This document shows positions 55,370 through 61,595 of a DNA stretch of 61,595 nt, piece after piece (positions within the stretch are counted from its first letter, which is position 1; each line of letters starts with the position of its first letter). The notes under the pieces are model-generated. The model had not been told where the DNA came from. It ran no database searches and saw only the letters and a program-made list of their open reading frames with translations. The DNA lies in NCBI GenBank assembly GCA_023229135.1, contig JALNZT010000029.1:1-61595 (forward strand), read 5' to 3'. The DNA comes from Bacteroidales bacterium (lineage in GTDB: Bacteria > Bacteroidota > Bacteroidia > Bacteroidales > F082). A program made the translations under genes and the position numbers.

Positions 55370-55532
55370 ACCGGTTCAAAGTGTGCCACTCATACCGGAG
55401 TGATTGTGCCACTTGTACCGGTTCAAAGTGTGCCAGCTAAACCGGAGCAAGATGTGCCACTCAAACCGGAGTAATGTGTGCCACTGATTCCGGAGTAATT
55501 GTGCCACTTATACCGGTTCAAAGAGTGCCACA
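55370..55532. repeat. Seven tandem ~24-bp repeats at the IS21 left end
   Basis: Units begin at 55370, 55394, 55417, 55441, 55465, 55489 and 55512, with period 23-24. The shared pattern is ACCGG(TTC/AGT)AAnGTGTGCCACT. IS21-family ends normally carry a few such multiple repeats, thought to be transposase-binding sites; seven is many. They alternate between two subtypes, ACCGGTTCAAAG and ACCGGAGnnA. Confidence 0.9.
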
Positions 55533-55607
55533 AAATGAAATTAAGGCATAAAATGTAAACAAACATAAATTCTACCGTATAATCTTTGAAAACAAAAATC
55601 AAAGATT

Positions 55608-57152
55608 ATGGCCGCAAAAAAGGTAGAACTTATGGATTTAAGACAATTACTTTCACTCAAGCAGCAAGGCCTAAGCAATCGCAATTGCGAAGAGCACACA
55701 GGCCTTCATCGCAACACCATCAACCATTATGTGAAGCTGTTCAGGGCAACAGGAGCAAGCTATCAAAGGCTTTTAGAGCTGGATGATCAAACTTTGCGTG
55801 ATATGTTTCCCCCACGCAGTGCTGTTGATCAGGGGCGCTACGGTGATCTGGTACAACGTTTCAGTTATTTTGAGCAGGAACTCAAAAAGCCAGGCTGTAC
55901 GCGCGAACAACTTTGGCGACAATATATCCTTGAAAACCCTTCAGGGTATAGCTATAGCCAGTTTAACGAGCACTTTGCCCGATGGCGCAACAAACTCAAA
56001 GGCAGTGGTAAACTCATTCATAAAGCGGCTGAAAAACTCTATATAGATTACACGGGTAAGCCCCTTTACATCACCGATAAACAAACAGGCGAACAACAGA
56101 GCGTTGAAGTTTTTGTAGCTCTGCTCCCGGCAAGCCAATACACCTTTGTAGAAGCAAGTAAGAGCCAGCAAAAAGGAGATTTTATCCAGAGTGTAAATCA
56201 TGCGCTGAACTACTTTGGTGGTGCGCCAAAAGCACTGGTAACAGATAACCTTAAATCAGCCGTAAGCAAAGGCAGTAAATATGAACCCACCCTCAATAAA
56301 AGTCTCAAAGCACTGGGATTACATTACAATACCACTATAAACCCCACACGCACTTATGCTCCTCAAGATAAAGCCCTTGTTGAAGGTGCTGTCAGGCTGA
56401 TTTACCAACACATATTTTATCCGCTAAGCAATCAGGTATTTTTTGACTTGCATAGTTTAAATCAAGCCATCAAGCCCCTTTTAAAACGTTTTAATGAACT
56501 GCAGATGAAGCTGCTTCAAACAAGCCGCGTAAAGCAATACCTGGACATAGAAAAGGCTTTGCTTACTCCGTTGCCCGGATCAACCTATGAGCTCAAAGAG
56601 TTCCGAAAAGCCAAAGTACAAAAGATGGGTTACGTCTATCTGCACCAAAACCGAAACTATTACAGTGTGCCCTTCCGGTATATTGGTCAGCAGGTAGAGA
56701 TCCAATATGACAGCAATCAGGTAGAAATCTACTACAAACAGGAACGCATAGCCAGTCACAAACTCAATTATCGCCCTGGTGCCTATACCACAAACAAAGA
56801 ACACCTCAGCAGTTCACATAAGTTCTATCAGCAGTGGAGTCCTGATTTTTTTCTTAATCAGGCATCCCAAAAAGGACCACATCTTAAAGCCTATATTGGA
56901 AAAATACTGGCACAGGCTGATTATCCCGAAGTGGCTTACAAGCAATGTCTGGGCATACTTCATCTGGACAAAAATTACGTGCCCGAGCGCATCGAAAATG
57001 CTTGCCGGCTGGCCTTTGGCCAGACCCGCCACAGCTATCGCATCATCAAAAACATGCTGGCTAATAACATCGATCTGCTAAACACACATCCACAGCATGA
57101 TCCGCTTATTAGCAAACACGAAAACATCAGAGGTGCAGCTATATACAATTAA
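55608..57152 (+). CDS. istA: IS21-family transposase IstA
   Basis: 514 residues. A helix-turn-helix at about 10-45 (LLSLKQQGLSNRNCEEHTG) is followed by an RNase H-fold catalytic domain with the DDE triad D147 (YIDYTG), D213 (LVTDNLKSAV) and E259 (KALVEGAVR). The C-terminal strand-rich domain contains NYYSVPFRYIG. It cuts and joins the element ends, and should bind the multiple repeats on both sides. It starts 76 bases after the last left-end repeat; TATAATCTTTG just upstream of the ATG resembles a promoter box. Confidence 0.95.
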   Translation: MAAKKVELMDLRQLLSLKQQGLSNRNCEEHTGLHRNTINHYVKLFRATGASYQRLLELDDQTLRDMFPPRSAVDQGRYGDLVQRFSYFEQELKKPGCTREQLWRQYILENPSGYSYSQFNEHFARWRNKLKGSGKLIHKAAEKLYIDYTGKPLYITDKQTGEQQSVEVFVALLPASQYTFVEASKSQQKGDFIQSVNHALNYFGGAPKALVTDNLKSAVSKGSKYEPTLNKSLKALGLHYNTTINPTRTYAPQDKALVEGAVRLIYQHIFYPLSNQVFFDLHSLNQAIKPLLKRFNELQMKLLQTSRVKQYLDIEKALLTPLPGSTYELKEFRKAKVQKMGYVYLHQNRNYYSVPFRYIGQQVEIQYDSNQVEIYYKQERIASHKLNYRPGAYTTNKEHLSSSHKFYQQWSPDFFLNQASQKGPHLKAYIGKILAQADYPEVAYKQCLGILHLDKNYVPERIENACRLAFGQTRHSYRIIKNMLANNIDLLNTHPQHDPLISKHENIRGAAIYN

Positions 57153-57202
57153 AGTTTTGTATTAAAAACACATATCAATAAATCAAAAAAAATACCATCG
57201 CT

Positions 57203-57934
57203 ATGAATCAACAAAACACTATTGAACGCATGAAACAAATGCGCCTTGGCGCAATGGCACAAGTACATTATAACAACCTGCAGAACAACTTGAATATGGA
57301 TCTAACCATTGATCAGTATACCAGCCTGCTGGTGGATCAGGAGTGGGAAAACAGGCAAGGCAACAAAATAAAAAAACTCATTACCACAGCTCGTTTCCGA
57401 AGCACTGCCACACTCAGCGACATCGACTATACAGCAAATCGTCAACTGGATAAAGGGCTTTTTCAACGCCTGGCCATGCTTGATTTTATTAAAAATCATG
57501 AAAACATCATCATCACCGGTGCTACCGGAACAGGCAAAAGCTACCTTGCACAAGCACTTGGTCATCAAGCCTGCATGATGCTTATTAAAACGCGCTATTT
57601 TAACACTTCCAGACTGCTGGATAACCTAAAACTGGCACGTCTGGAGGGCACCTACACTAAAACGCTACAACAAATTGAAAAAACTGAACTGATCATTCTG
57701 GATGATTTTGGGCTCTCGGGCTTTGACAGTCAGTCACGCCAAATACTGATGGACATCATTGAAAGTAAATATGATCGCTCGTCACTGATTATCAGCTCAC
57801 AACTCCCGGTATCTGTCTGGCATGAAATTATTGGCGAAGGAACTGTAGCTGATGCTATACTGGATCGTCTGGTCAACTCGTCTCATCGTTTACAACTCAA
57901 AGGCGACTCACTGAGAAAAAATAAACTCCTTTAA
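57203..57934 (+). CDS. istB: IS21-family helper ATPase IstB
   Basis: 243 residues, AAA+ DnaC-like. Walker A is TGATGTGKSYLAQAL and Walker B is LIILDDFGLSG; the C terminus has ISSQLPVSVWHEIIGEGTVADAILDRLVN, as in IstB. It assembles on target DNA and activates IstA for insertion. Separated from istA by 50 bases. After it, a 14-base motif (AATCAAATTAATGT) occurs twice, at 57950 and 57974, with no known role. Confidence 0.95.
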   Translation: MNQQNTIERMKQMRLGAMAQVHYNNLQNNLNMDLTIDQYTSLLVDQEWENRQGNKIKKLITTARFRSTATLSDIDYTANRQLDKGLFQRLAMLDFIKNHENIIITGATGTGKSYLAQALGHQACMMLIKTRYFNTSRLLDNLKLARLEGTYTKTLQQIEKTELIILDDFGLSGFDSQSRQILMDIIESKYDRSSLIISSQLPVSVWHEIIGEGTVADAILDRLVNSSHRLQLKGDSLRKNKLL

Positions 57935-57998
57935 TAAAATGGAAATCGTAATCAAATTAATGTGACAATTAACAATCAAATTAATGTTTAATTTTGGT

Positions 57999-59198
57999 CT
58001 AGAATTTATGCGCGTTTACACTGGCACAAATACTCCGGTTTAGCTGGCACACATTGGCCGGTATATGCAGATGTGATATAGTTTTATCAATTTCATCAAT
58101 TGCAGTCTTAAATTTTCGACTTGCTAAATCATAATTATAAGCAAATCCTTTTCTAAACGCATCAATTTTTTCCTCAAAATTGGTGATATCTAAATTTTGA
58201 TTTCTCATCAAATTTAGTTCCTGTTTATATTTCAAGGAATTCATTGCTGCATTACGAAGTAGAGTTATAATTGGAATAAAAAATTGAGGTCGAACGACAT
58301 ACATTTTCTCGAACCTATGTGATACATCTACTATTCCATTATTATAGAATTCATTTTCCGCTTCTAAAAGTGAAACTAACACAGCATATTCACAATTTTT
58401 AGCTTGACGGTCTTTATCTAATTTTGCAAAGAAATCTTCGTTTCTTTTTTTTGTTGAAGTTTCATCATTTTCATTTTTCATTTCAAACATAATCGAAATG
58501 ATTTCATTTCCCGCATCATCGGTTTCCCTGTATATGAAATCGCCTTTTGTTCCTCCACTAGAATCATTGTCTTTTTCAAAATAGGCTTTTTGAAAAGCAG
58601 TTGCACGAAGTTTGTTAAATTCAATTTCGCAATGTTGCTCTAAACTTTCGCCTAACATTTTAGTTGATAGCTTCAACTTCATATCTTTAAAACGTGCAAT
58701 TTCATCGTCTTTATATTTGATGATGTCTTCTTTGGTCTTTAGTTCTGCTGAATACTTTTGTTCTAAAGAATTTTTAATGTTTTGCTTTTCTAATTCTTTC
58801 GTTTTAATATCATTTTCTAAAGTGTCTCGTTGCTTTTCAATCTCTTTTGTAGCCTTTGAAACAGCCAACTCTTTCACAGTTTCAAAATTTTCTATTTTAG
58901 ACTTTAGTTCTGCTAAAATGCTATCTTTTTCTGCTAATTTTTCTATTAATTCACTTTTGCTATTAGCCTTTAGTTCTGTTATTTCCTTGTCTTTTTTAGC
59001 TAATTCTTCTTGCAATGAGTTTTTGGTATTTGCTTTAGCAAGTTCAACAGCACTTTCCTTTTCTTTTTCCGCAAGAGCAAGTCGGTTGTTAAGTTCTTCC
59101 TCGAATTGATGGTCACGAACTTGTTTAAGTATATCAGCAAATCCAGCTTCGTCAACCTTAAATGCTTTTTTACAATTAGGACAAATTATTTCGTTCAT
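57999..59198 (-). pseudogene. DUF2130 protein gene, interrupted by IS21
   Basis: The host part is 59198-58070; the last 24 codons before the stop at 57999 (from HIPANV) come from the IS. Restored length is 425 residues. The N terminus MNEIICPNCKKAF has a CxxC knuckle. Residues ~30-180 are a long charged coiled coil. The conserved DUF2130 domain (about 190-345) contains GDFIYRETDDAGNEIISIMFEMKN, where Asp and ExK resemble a PD-(D/E)XK nuclease core (inference). The truncated product loses 50 native C-terminal residues beyond the conserved domain, so it may still fold. Coding begins 42 bases after a cassette boundary. Confidence 0.88.
58020..58069. repeat. Two inverted multiple repeats at the IS21 right end
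   Basis: On the minus strand two units read ACCGGCCAATGTGTGCCAGCT and then ACCGGAGTATTTGTGCCAGTG, the same family as the seven left-end units and in inverse orientation. The asymmetry (7 versus 2) is notable. Confidence 0.88.
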
Positions 59199-59238
59199 AT
59201 TCTATATTATCTTAAATGTTCGGTTGTTCGTCAAAATG

Positions 59239-59372
59239 CACCACAACGGTAAACTCTAAGTTGCGTGCCGGTTGCGGTGAGCAGACTTTTCAGCCTGAAT
59301 TGGGGTACACGCGGGAGACCAACGCTCAAATATCGCACCGTCCCCGCCATGAAATTTACAGTATGTTATGGC
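59239..59372 (-). other. attC-like cassette boundary A
   Basis: 134 bp from CCACAAC (59241-59247) to GTTATGGC (59365-59372). Partner segments GGTAAACTC (left) and TGTAAATTT (right arm, reverse complement) follow the cores. The stop codon of the preceding PIN reading frame (59366-59368) lies inside the right core. The arms pair less well than in sites B and C. Confidence 0.5.
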
Positions 59373-59796
59373 ATCGTGTTTTTCTTAAATTCTTTTTTCA
59401 ATTCTTTTATAGCGAGGATTTTCGTTTTTTGCACGTTCCCGATTTCGAGCAGGTCATTGTCTCCGGTAACAAGATAGTCTGCCTGACTGTCAGTTGCAAG
59501 ATTCAGCAAAAAATTATCTTTACTGTCCCGGCATAGTTCTAATTCAGAGTTGAGTTTACTTTTACTAAATCTCCATATTTATCAAAAAAGTGCAGCAAAC
59601 GCTCAACGTCTTTGTCAGCAAAGTATTTCTTAAATTTTGGTCGAGAAGAAACTGCTAAAAATTCTTGAATTAACTCTTCAGAGAAAACGAGTTTTATTTT
59701 CCCATTCTCGATATACTTATCTAAAAAGCTAAAATCTTTAGTGATAAGAAAGCTAATCCAAAGATTCGTGTCAAGAATGACCTTTTTACTTCTCAT
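59366..59796 (-). pseudogene. PIN-domain toxin, frameshifted
   Basis: From the ATG at 59796 the frame reads MRSKKVILDTNLWISFLITK ... FSEELIQEFLAV, the N-terminal half of a VapC-like PIN ribonuclease with the first acidic residue in LDTN, and stops at 59539. The C-terminal half continues in another frame: CRDSKDNFLLNLATDSQADYLVTGDNDLL, containing the other conserved acidic residues, ending KNTMP and stop at 59366. A one-base indel near 59550-59570 joins them. Either a real inactivation or a sequencing error. The antitoxin gene overlaps its start by 11 bases. Confidence 0.85.
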
Positions 59797-60001
59797 ACCG
59801 GGCTTTTCTAACCGATTCAACTTCTTTAGTGATTTCTTCTAAAGATGGGGCATCCCCGGATTGACTTCTCAATTTGCTCAGCAGTTCAGAAAAATCAGAT
59901 TTAACTTTCTCTTTTTTTATCCTGATTAATTCCATGTCGGCCAGGTTTTTAAGCAATCGCTTTGCTTTCGGATTTACTATTTCAATTCCTAAAGATTCCA
60001 T
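59786..60001 (-). CDS. Antitoxin of the PIN toxin pair
   Basis: 71 residues (MESLGIEIVNPKAKRLLKNL ... LEEITKEVESVRKARYEK). Small, charged and helical, with an N-terminal IxNPKAKRLLKNLAD segment common in antitoxins paired with PIN proteins in Bacteroidota and cyanobacteria. It starts first and overlaps the toxin start by 11 bases, the usual order for an antitoxin-first pair. It is intact although the toxin frame is broken. It would bind the toxin and probably their promoter. Confidence 0.75.
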   Translation of the reverse strand: MESLGIEIVNPKAKRLLKNLADMELIRIKKEKVKSDFSELLSKLRSQSGDAPSLEEITKEVESVRKARYEK

Positions 60002-60017
60002 GACAATATATTTTTAT

Positions 60018-60025
60018 CAAAGATA
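60018..60025 (-). promoter_or_regulatory. TAnnTTTG box of the toxin-antitoxin pair
   Basis: Minus-strand TATCTTTG (60025-60018) lies 16 bases before the antitoxin ATG and inside the same cassette, so the pair carries its own promoter. Confidence 0.55.
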
Positions 60026-60091
60026 CAAAAATCATGAATAGCTATTACTTAGTTTCAGTTCTGTTTTGTAGCTTGCGGTCATTCAACATGT

Positions 60092-60228
60092 GCCATAACG
60101 GCCTGCGGTATAAAATCGTTGCGCATTTCAAAGCTCAAAATTATCAGCCCGCTAAGCCGTTTATTAAATGTTATTTCGTTAAAACTTAGCACTATCCGCG
60201 CAATGTTTTATGACCGCGTGTTGTACCC
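60092..60228 (-). other. attC-like cassette boundary B
   Basis: 137 bp between CCATAAC (60093-60099) and GTTGTACCC (60220-60228). Inner arms GCGGTATAAAATCGTTGCGC (left) and, on the opposite strand, GCGGTCATAAAACATTGCGC pair at about 17 of 20 positions, with the middle unpaired. This is the layout of an integron attC site: outer core, short spacer, inner arm, long loop. The RhuM stop codon is 6 bases from the right core. Confidence 0.65.
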
Positions 60229-60234
60229 AGTGCT

Positions 60235-61281
60235 TTATTCATCATCTGGCTCTCCCAATTTATTTATTAATTTATCAAAGTCAGATTGGTAAAGTTGGTC
60301 TTGTATTATGCGGTATTTTTCAAATTCACTTTCTGCATGTGATTTTGCTATTGTTGCGCTTATTGCACCTGCATTCTGAAGTATTTTTCTATCGTCAAAC
60401 TGCAAAAACAAATCAAGTCTCTTTGCCCAATCCTCCATTGTCATTGGAATTTTACGCTTTGCTCTTTCTTCCGCTAAATCCAAATAAGCATTGACAATTC
60501 GACCTAGTGACTCCAATTCTTCTTGATTTAGGTAGTTCTTAGCAATTGAAACATCACTTTTCAGAATCTTTCCTTTCGGACTATTTTTCCATGAGGTTAA
60601 CCCCATATGTTCTTTCTTGCTGTTTGCTCTTTTAACAATCAATTCGGCTGCAGTATGGTTGTGAATTGCATAATGTAATTTATTTTGAACCTTTGCAAAA
60701 AAATCCTTTGTAGTAGGAGCATCAGTATTATAGTCAACGCTTGTAGAATATATGTCTGTGATTTTTTGATAGAAACGACGTTCACTTAATCGAATTTCTC
60801 TGATTTCTTCGAGTAAATTCTCAAAGTAATCTTCATCGAGGAATGCTCCGTTTTCCATTCGTCTTTTATCAAGAACATATCCTTTTATGGCATATTCTCT
60901 TAAAACTTGTGTTGCCCATTGTCTAAATTGCGTTGCTCGAACAGAATTCACTCGGTATCCTACTGAAATAATAGCGTCAAGATTATAAAAATCAATATCA
61001 CGATTAACTTGTCGTTTTCCTTCTTTTTGAACTATTCGAAATTTTCGAACAGTTCCATCTTCTTGAATTTCAGAGCTTTTGAAAGCCTCCTTTAAATGGT
61101 AATTTATCGTATTTACTTCTACATCAAATAATTCCGCCATCAACTTTTGGCTTAACCAAATTGATTCATCCTCATATCGGACTTCTATAGTAGAAGTCCT
61201 GTTTTGATTCGTAAACACCAAAAATTCAGCGGTACTATTTCTTATTTGTAACTTTTTATCTTTAGAATTCTTATCTGTCAT
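60235..61281 (-). CDS. RhuM-family protein
   Basis: 348 residues. The motif block YEDESIWLSQKLMAELFDVEVNTINYHLKEAF and the following RNSVRATQFRQWATQVLREYAIKGYVLDKRRMENG are the hallmarks of the RhuM/Fic-associated virulence family. The C-terminal part is helical (VSIAKNYLNQEELESLGRIVNAYLDLAEERAKRKIPMT-like order). Biochemical role unknown; these proteins are common in genomic islands and cassette arrays. It fills one complete cassette between boundaries B and C, with 70 bases of leader. Confidence 0.88.
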   Translation of the reverse strand: MTDKNSKDKKLQIRNSTAEFLVFTNQNRTSTIEVRYEDESIWLSQKLMAELFDVEVNTINYHLKEAFKSSEIQEDGTVRKFRIVQKEGKRQVNRDIDFYNLDAIISVGYRVNSVRATQFRQWATQVLREYAIKGYVLDKRRMENGAFLDEDYFENLLEEIREIRLSERRFYQKITDIYSTSVDYNTDAPTTKDFFAKVQNKLHYAIHNHTAAELIVKRANSKKEHMGLTSWKNSPKGKILKSDVSIAKNYLNQEELESLGRIVNAYLDLAEERAKRKIPMTMEDWAKRLDLFLQFDDRKILQNAGAISATIAKSHAESEFEKYRIIQDQLYQSDFDKLINKLGEPDDE

Positions 61282-61303
61282 TATCTTTCATTTTCAACAG
61301 TTA

Positions 61304-61311
61304 CAAATATA
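61304..61311 (-). promoter_or_regulatory. TAnnTTTG box of the RhuM gene
   Basis: Minus-strand TATATTTG (61311-61304), 22 bases before the ATG at 61281 and inside the same cassette. Confidence 0.55.
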
Positions 61312-61344
61312 CAACTTTCTAGCTTGCACGATTTTTCTTGCATT

Positions 61345-61476
61345 GGGTACAACGTTAAGTATGAGAATAGTAGCCGATTGCGTGGCACTTTCCTGTCAAA
61401 ATACACAAAAGTTGAAGCGGGCTACAACCCTTGAATTTACAACTGAACCGGCTATTATTTTTATACATTGTTGAAC
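61345..61476 (-). other. attC-like cassette boundary C
   Basis: 132 bp from GGGTACAAC (61345-61353) to GTTGAAC (61470-61476). The arm GTATGAGAATAGTAGCCG on the left and GTATAAAAATAATAGCCG read from the right agree at 15 of 18 positions. All three differences are G/A changes that keep G-T pairing on a folded single strand. Outer cores GTACAAC and GTTCAAC differ at one base. Confidence 0.7.
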
Positions 61477-61595
61477 TAAATCCCTTCGGGATAGCTTTCA
61501 AAATATGCAGTAAAGATAAGAATTTCATAAATGCGTATAATGTAAAATTATTCACTTTAAATTTTTTAGTTATGCGAGAAAAGAAATCCTTTACA
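61477..61595. other. Start of a further cassette or flank
   Basis: An AT-rich stretch with a small ATCCC/GGGAT hairpin at 61480-61492 and no complete gene. A plus-strand ATG at 61572 begins MREKKSFT and runs off the window. A minus-strand frame is open from the edge but passes through boundary C, which makes it doubtful. Confidence 0.3.

Larger units (their letters stand above)
55363..58069 (+). mobile_element. Complete IS21-family insertion sequence, 2707 bp
   Basis: The left terminus TGGATAAACCGG (55363-55374) and right terminus, read inward as TGCATATACCGG (58069-58058), match at 10 of 12 positions, with the TG...CA ends of the family. A 6-bp target duplication GATGTG flanks it exactly (55357-55362 and 58070-58075). 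It contains istA and istB in the usual order. It is inserted near the 3' end of a DUF2130 gene, in the opposite orientation. Both genes and both ends look intact, so it may be active. Confidence 0.93.

Noticed and set aside
55370..55532. Regular ~24-bp repeats resembling a CRISPR array
   Set aside because: Units are contiguous with no spacers, and related inverted units lie at the opposite end of an IS21-family element; they are IS terminal multiple repeats.
61355..61555. 66-codon minus-strand frame at the right end
   Set aside because: It reads through the palindromic cassette boundary C; frames of this kind arise from the palindrome and no family is recognisable.
61572..61595. Start of a plus-strand gene (MREKKSFT) at the right edge
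   Set aside because: Only eight codons are visible and the surrounding array is on the minus strand; cannot be supported as a gene.

Overview
The window reads as a chromosomal segment of a member of the Bacteroidota, most likely a Bacteroidales-like lineage (the finer placement is inference). Evidence: at least eight secreted proteins end in a type IX secretion (T9SS) type A sorting domain; the primary sigma factor has the short ~288-residue Bacteroidota form; GAPDH has the long ~480-residue form; and many genes are preceded by a TAnnTTTG box, the -7 element of this phylum, with almost no Shine-Dalgarno sequences. No rRNA, tRNA or CRISPR array was recognised.

Layout. 1-779: the end of an unknown gene, then a 277-bp tandem repeat built from small hairpins. 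779-4504 (-): DUF6913-like protein, dapA and a secreted M14 carboxypeptidase. 4.7-16.3 kb: a beta-lactamase-fold hydrolase, a zinc-ribbon protein, three T9SS cargo proteins (two are tandem paralogues) and prfC. 16.7-22.4 kb (+): a three-gene RND efflux operon, followed by an outer-membrane barrel and a T9SS protein. 24.5-31.3 kb (-): a seven-gene TetR-controlled ABC-2 export operon (TetR, TolC, HlyD, two ATPases, two permeases). 31.5-35.8 kb (-): two repeat-rich T9SS cargo proteins. 36.3-50.4 kb: housekeeping genes (truncated haemoglobin, yidC, pyrG, gap, rpoD, htrA, dapF, mltG, phosphomannomutase). 50.5-55.0 kb: TPR lipoprotein, HAD phosphatase, MORN-type protein, a T9SS remnant and a T9SS propeller-like protein carrying a 12-G tract.

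55.2-61.6 kb is different in character: all host genes lie on the minus strand, each gene or gene pair is bounded by 132-137-bp imperfect palindromes with AAC/GTT cores, and the stop codons sit on or beside those cores. This is the layout of an integron gene-cassette array without a visible integrase (a CALIN). The cassettes carry RhuM, a PIN toxin-antitoxin pair with a frameshifted toxin, and a DUF2130 gene. The DUF2130 gene is split by a complete 2.7-kb IS21-family element with a 6-bp target duplication; removing the element restores a 425-residue reading frame. The left end of the IS carries an unusual run of seven ~24-bp repeats.

Other noncoding structure: a 47-bp REP-like palindrome occurs at two loci 37 kb apart, and rpoD is preceded by an Escherichia-like -35/-10 pair plus a dyad. 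Everything here was read by eye; family names rest on motifs and no database search was made.
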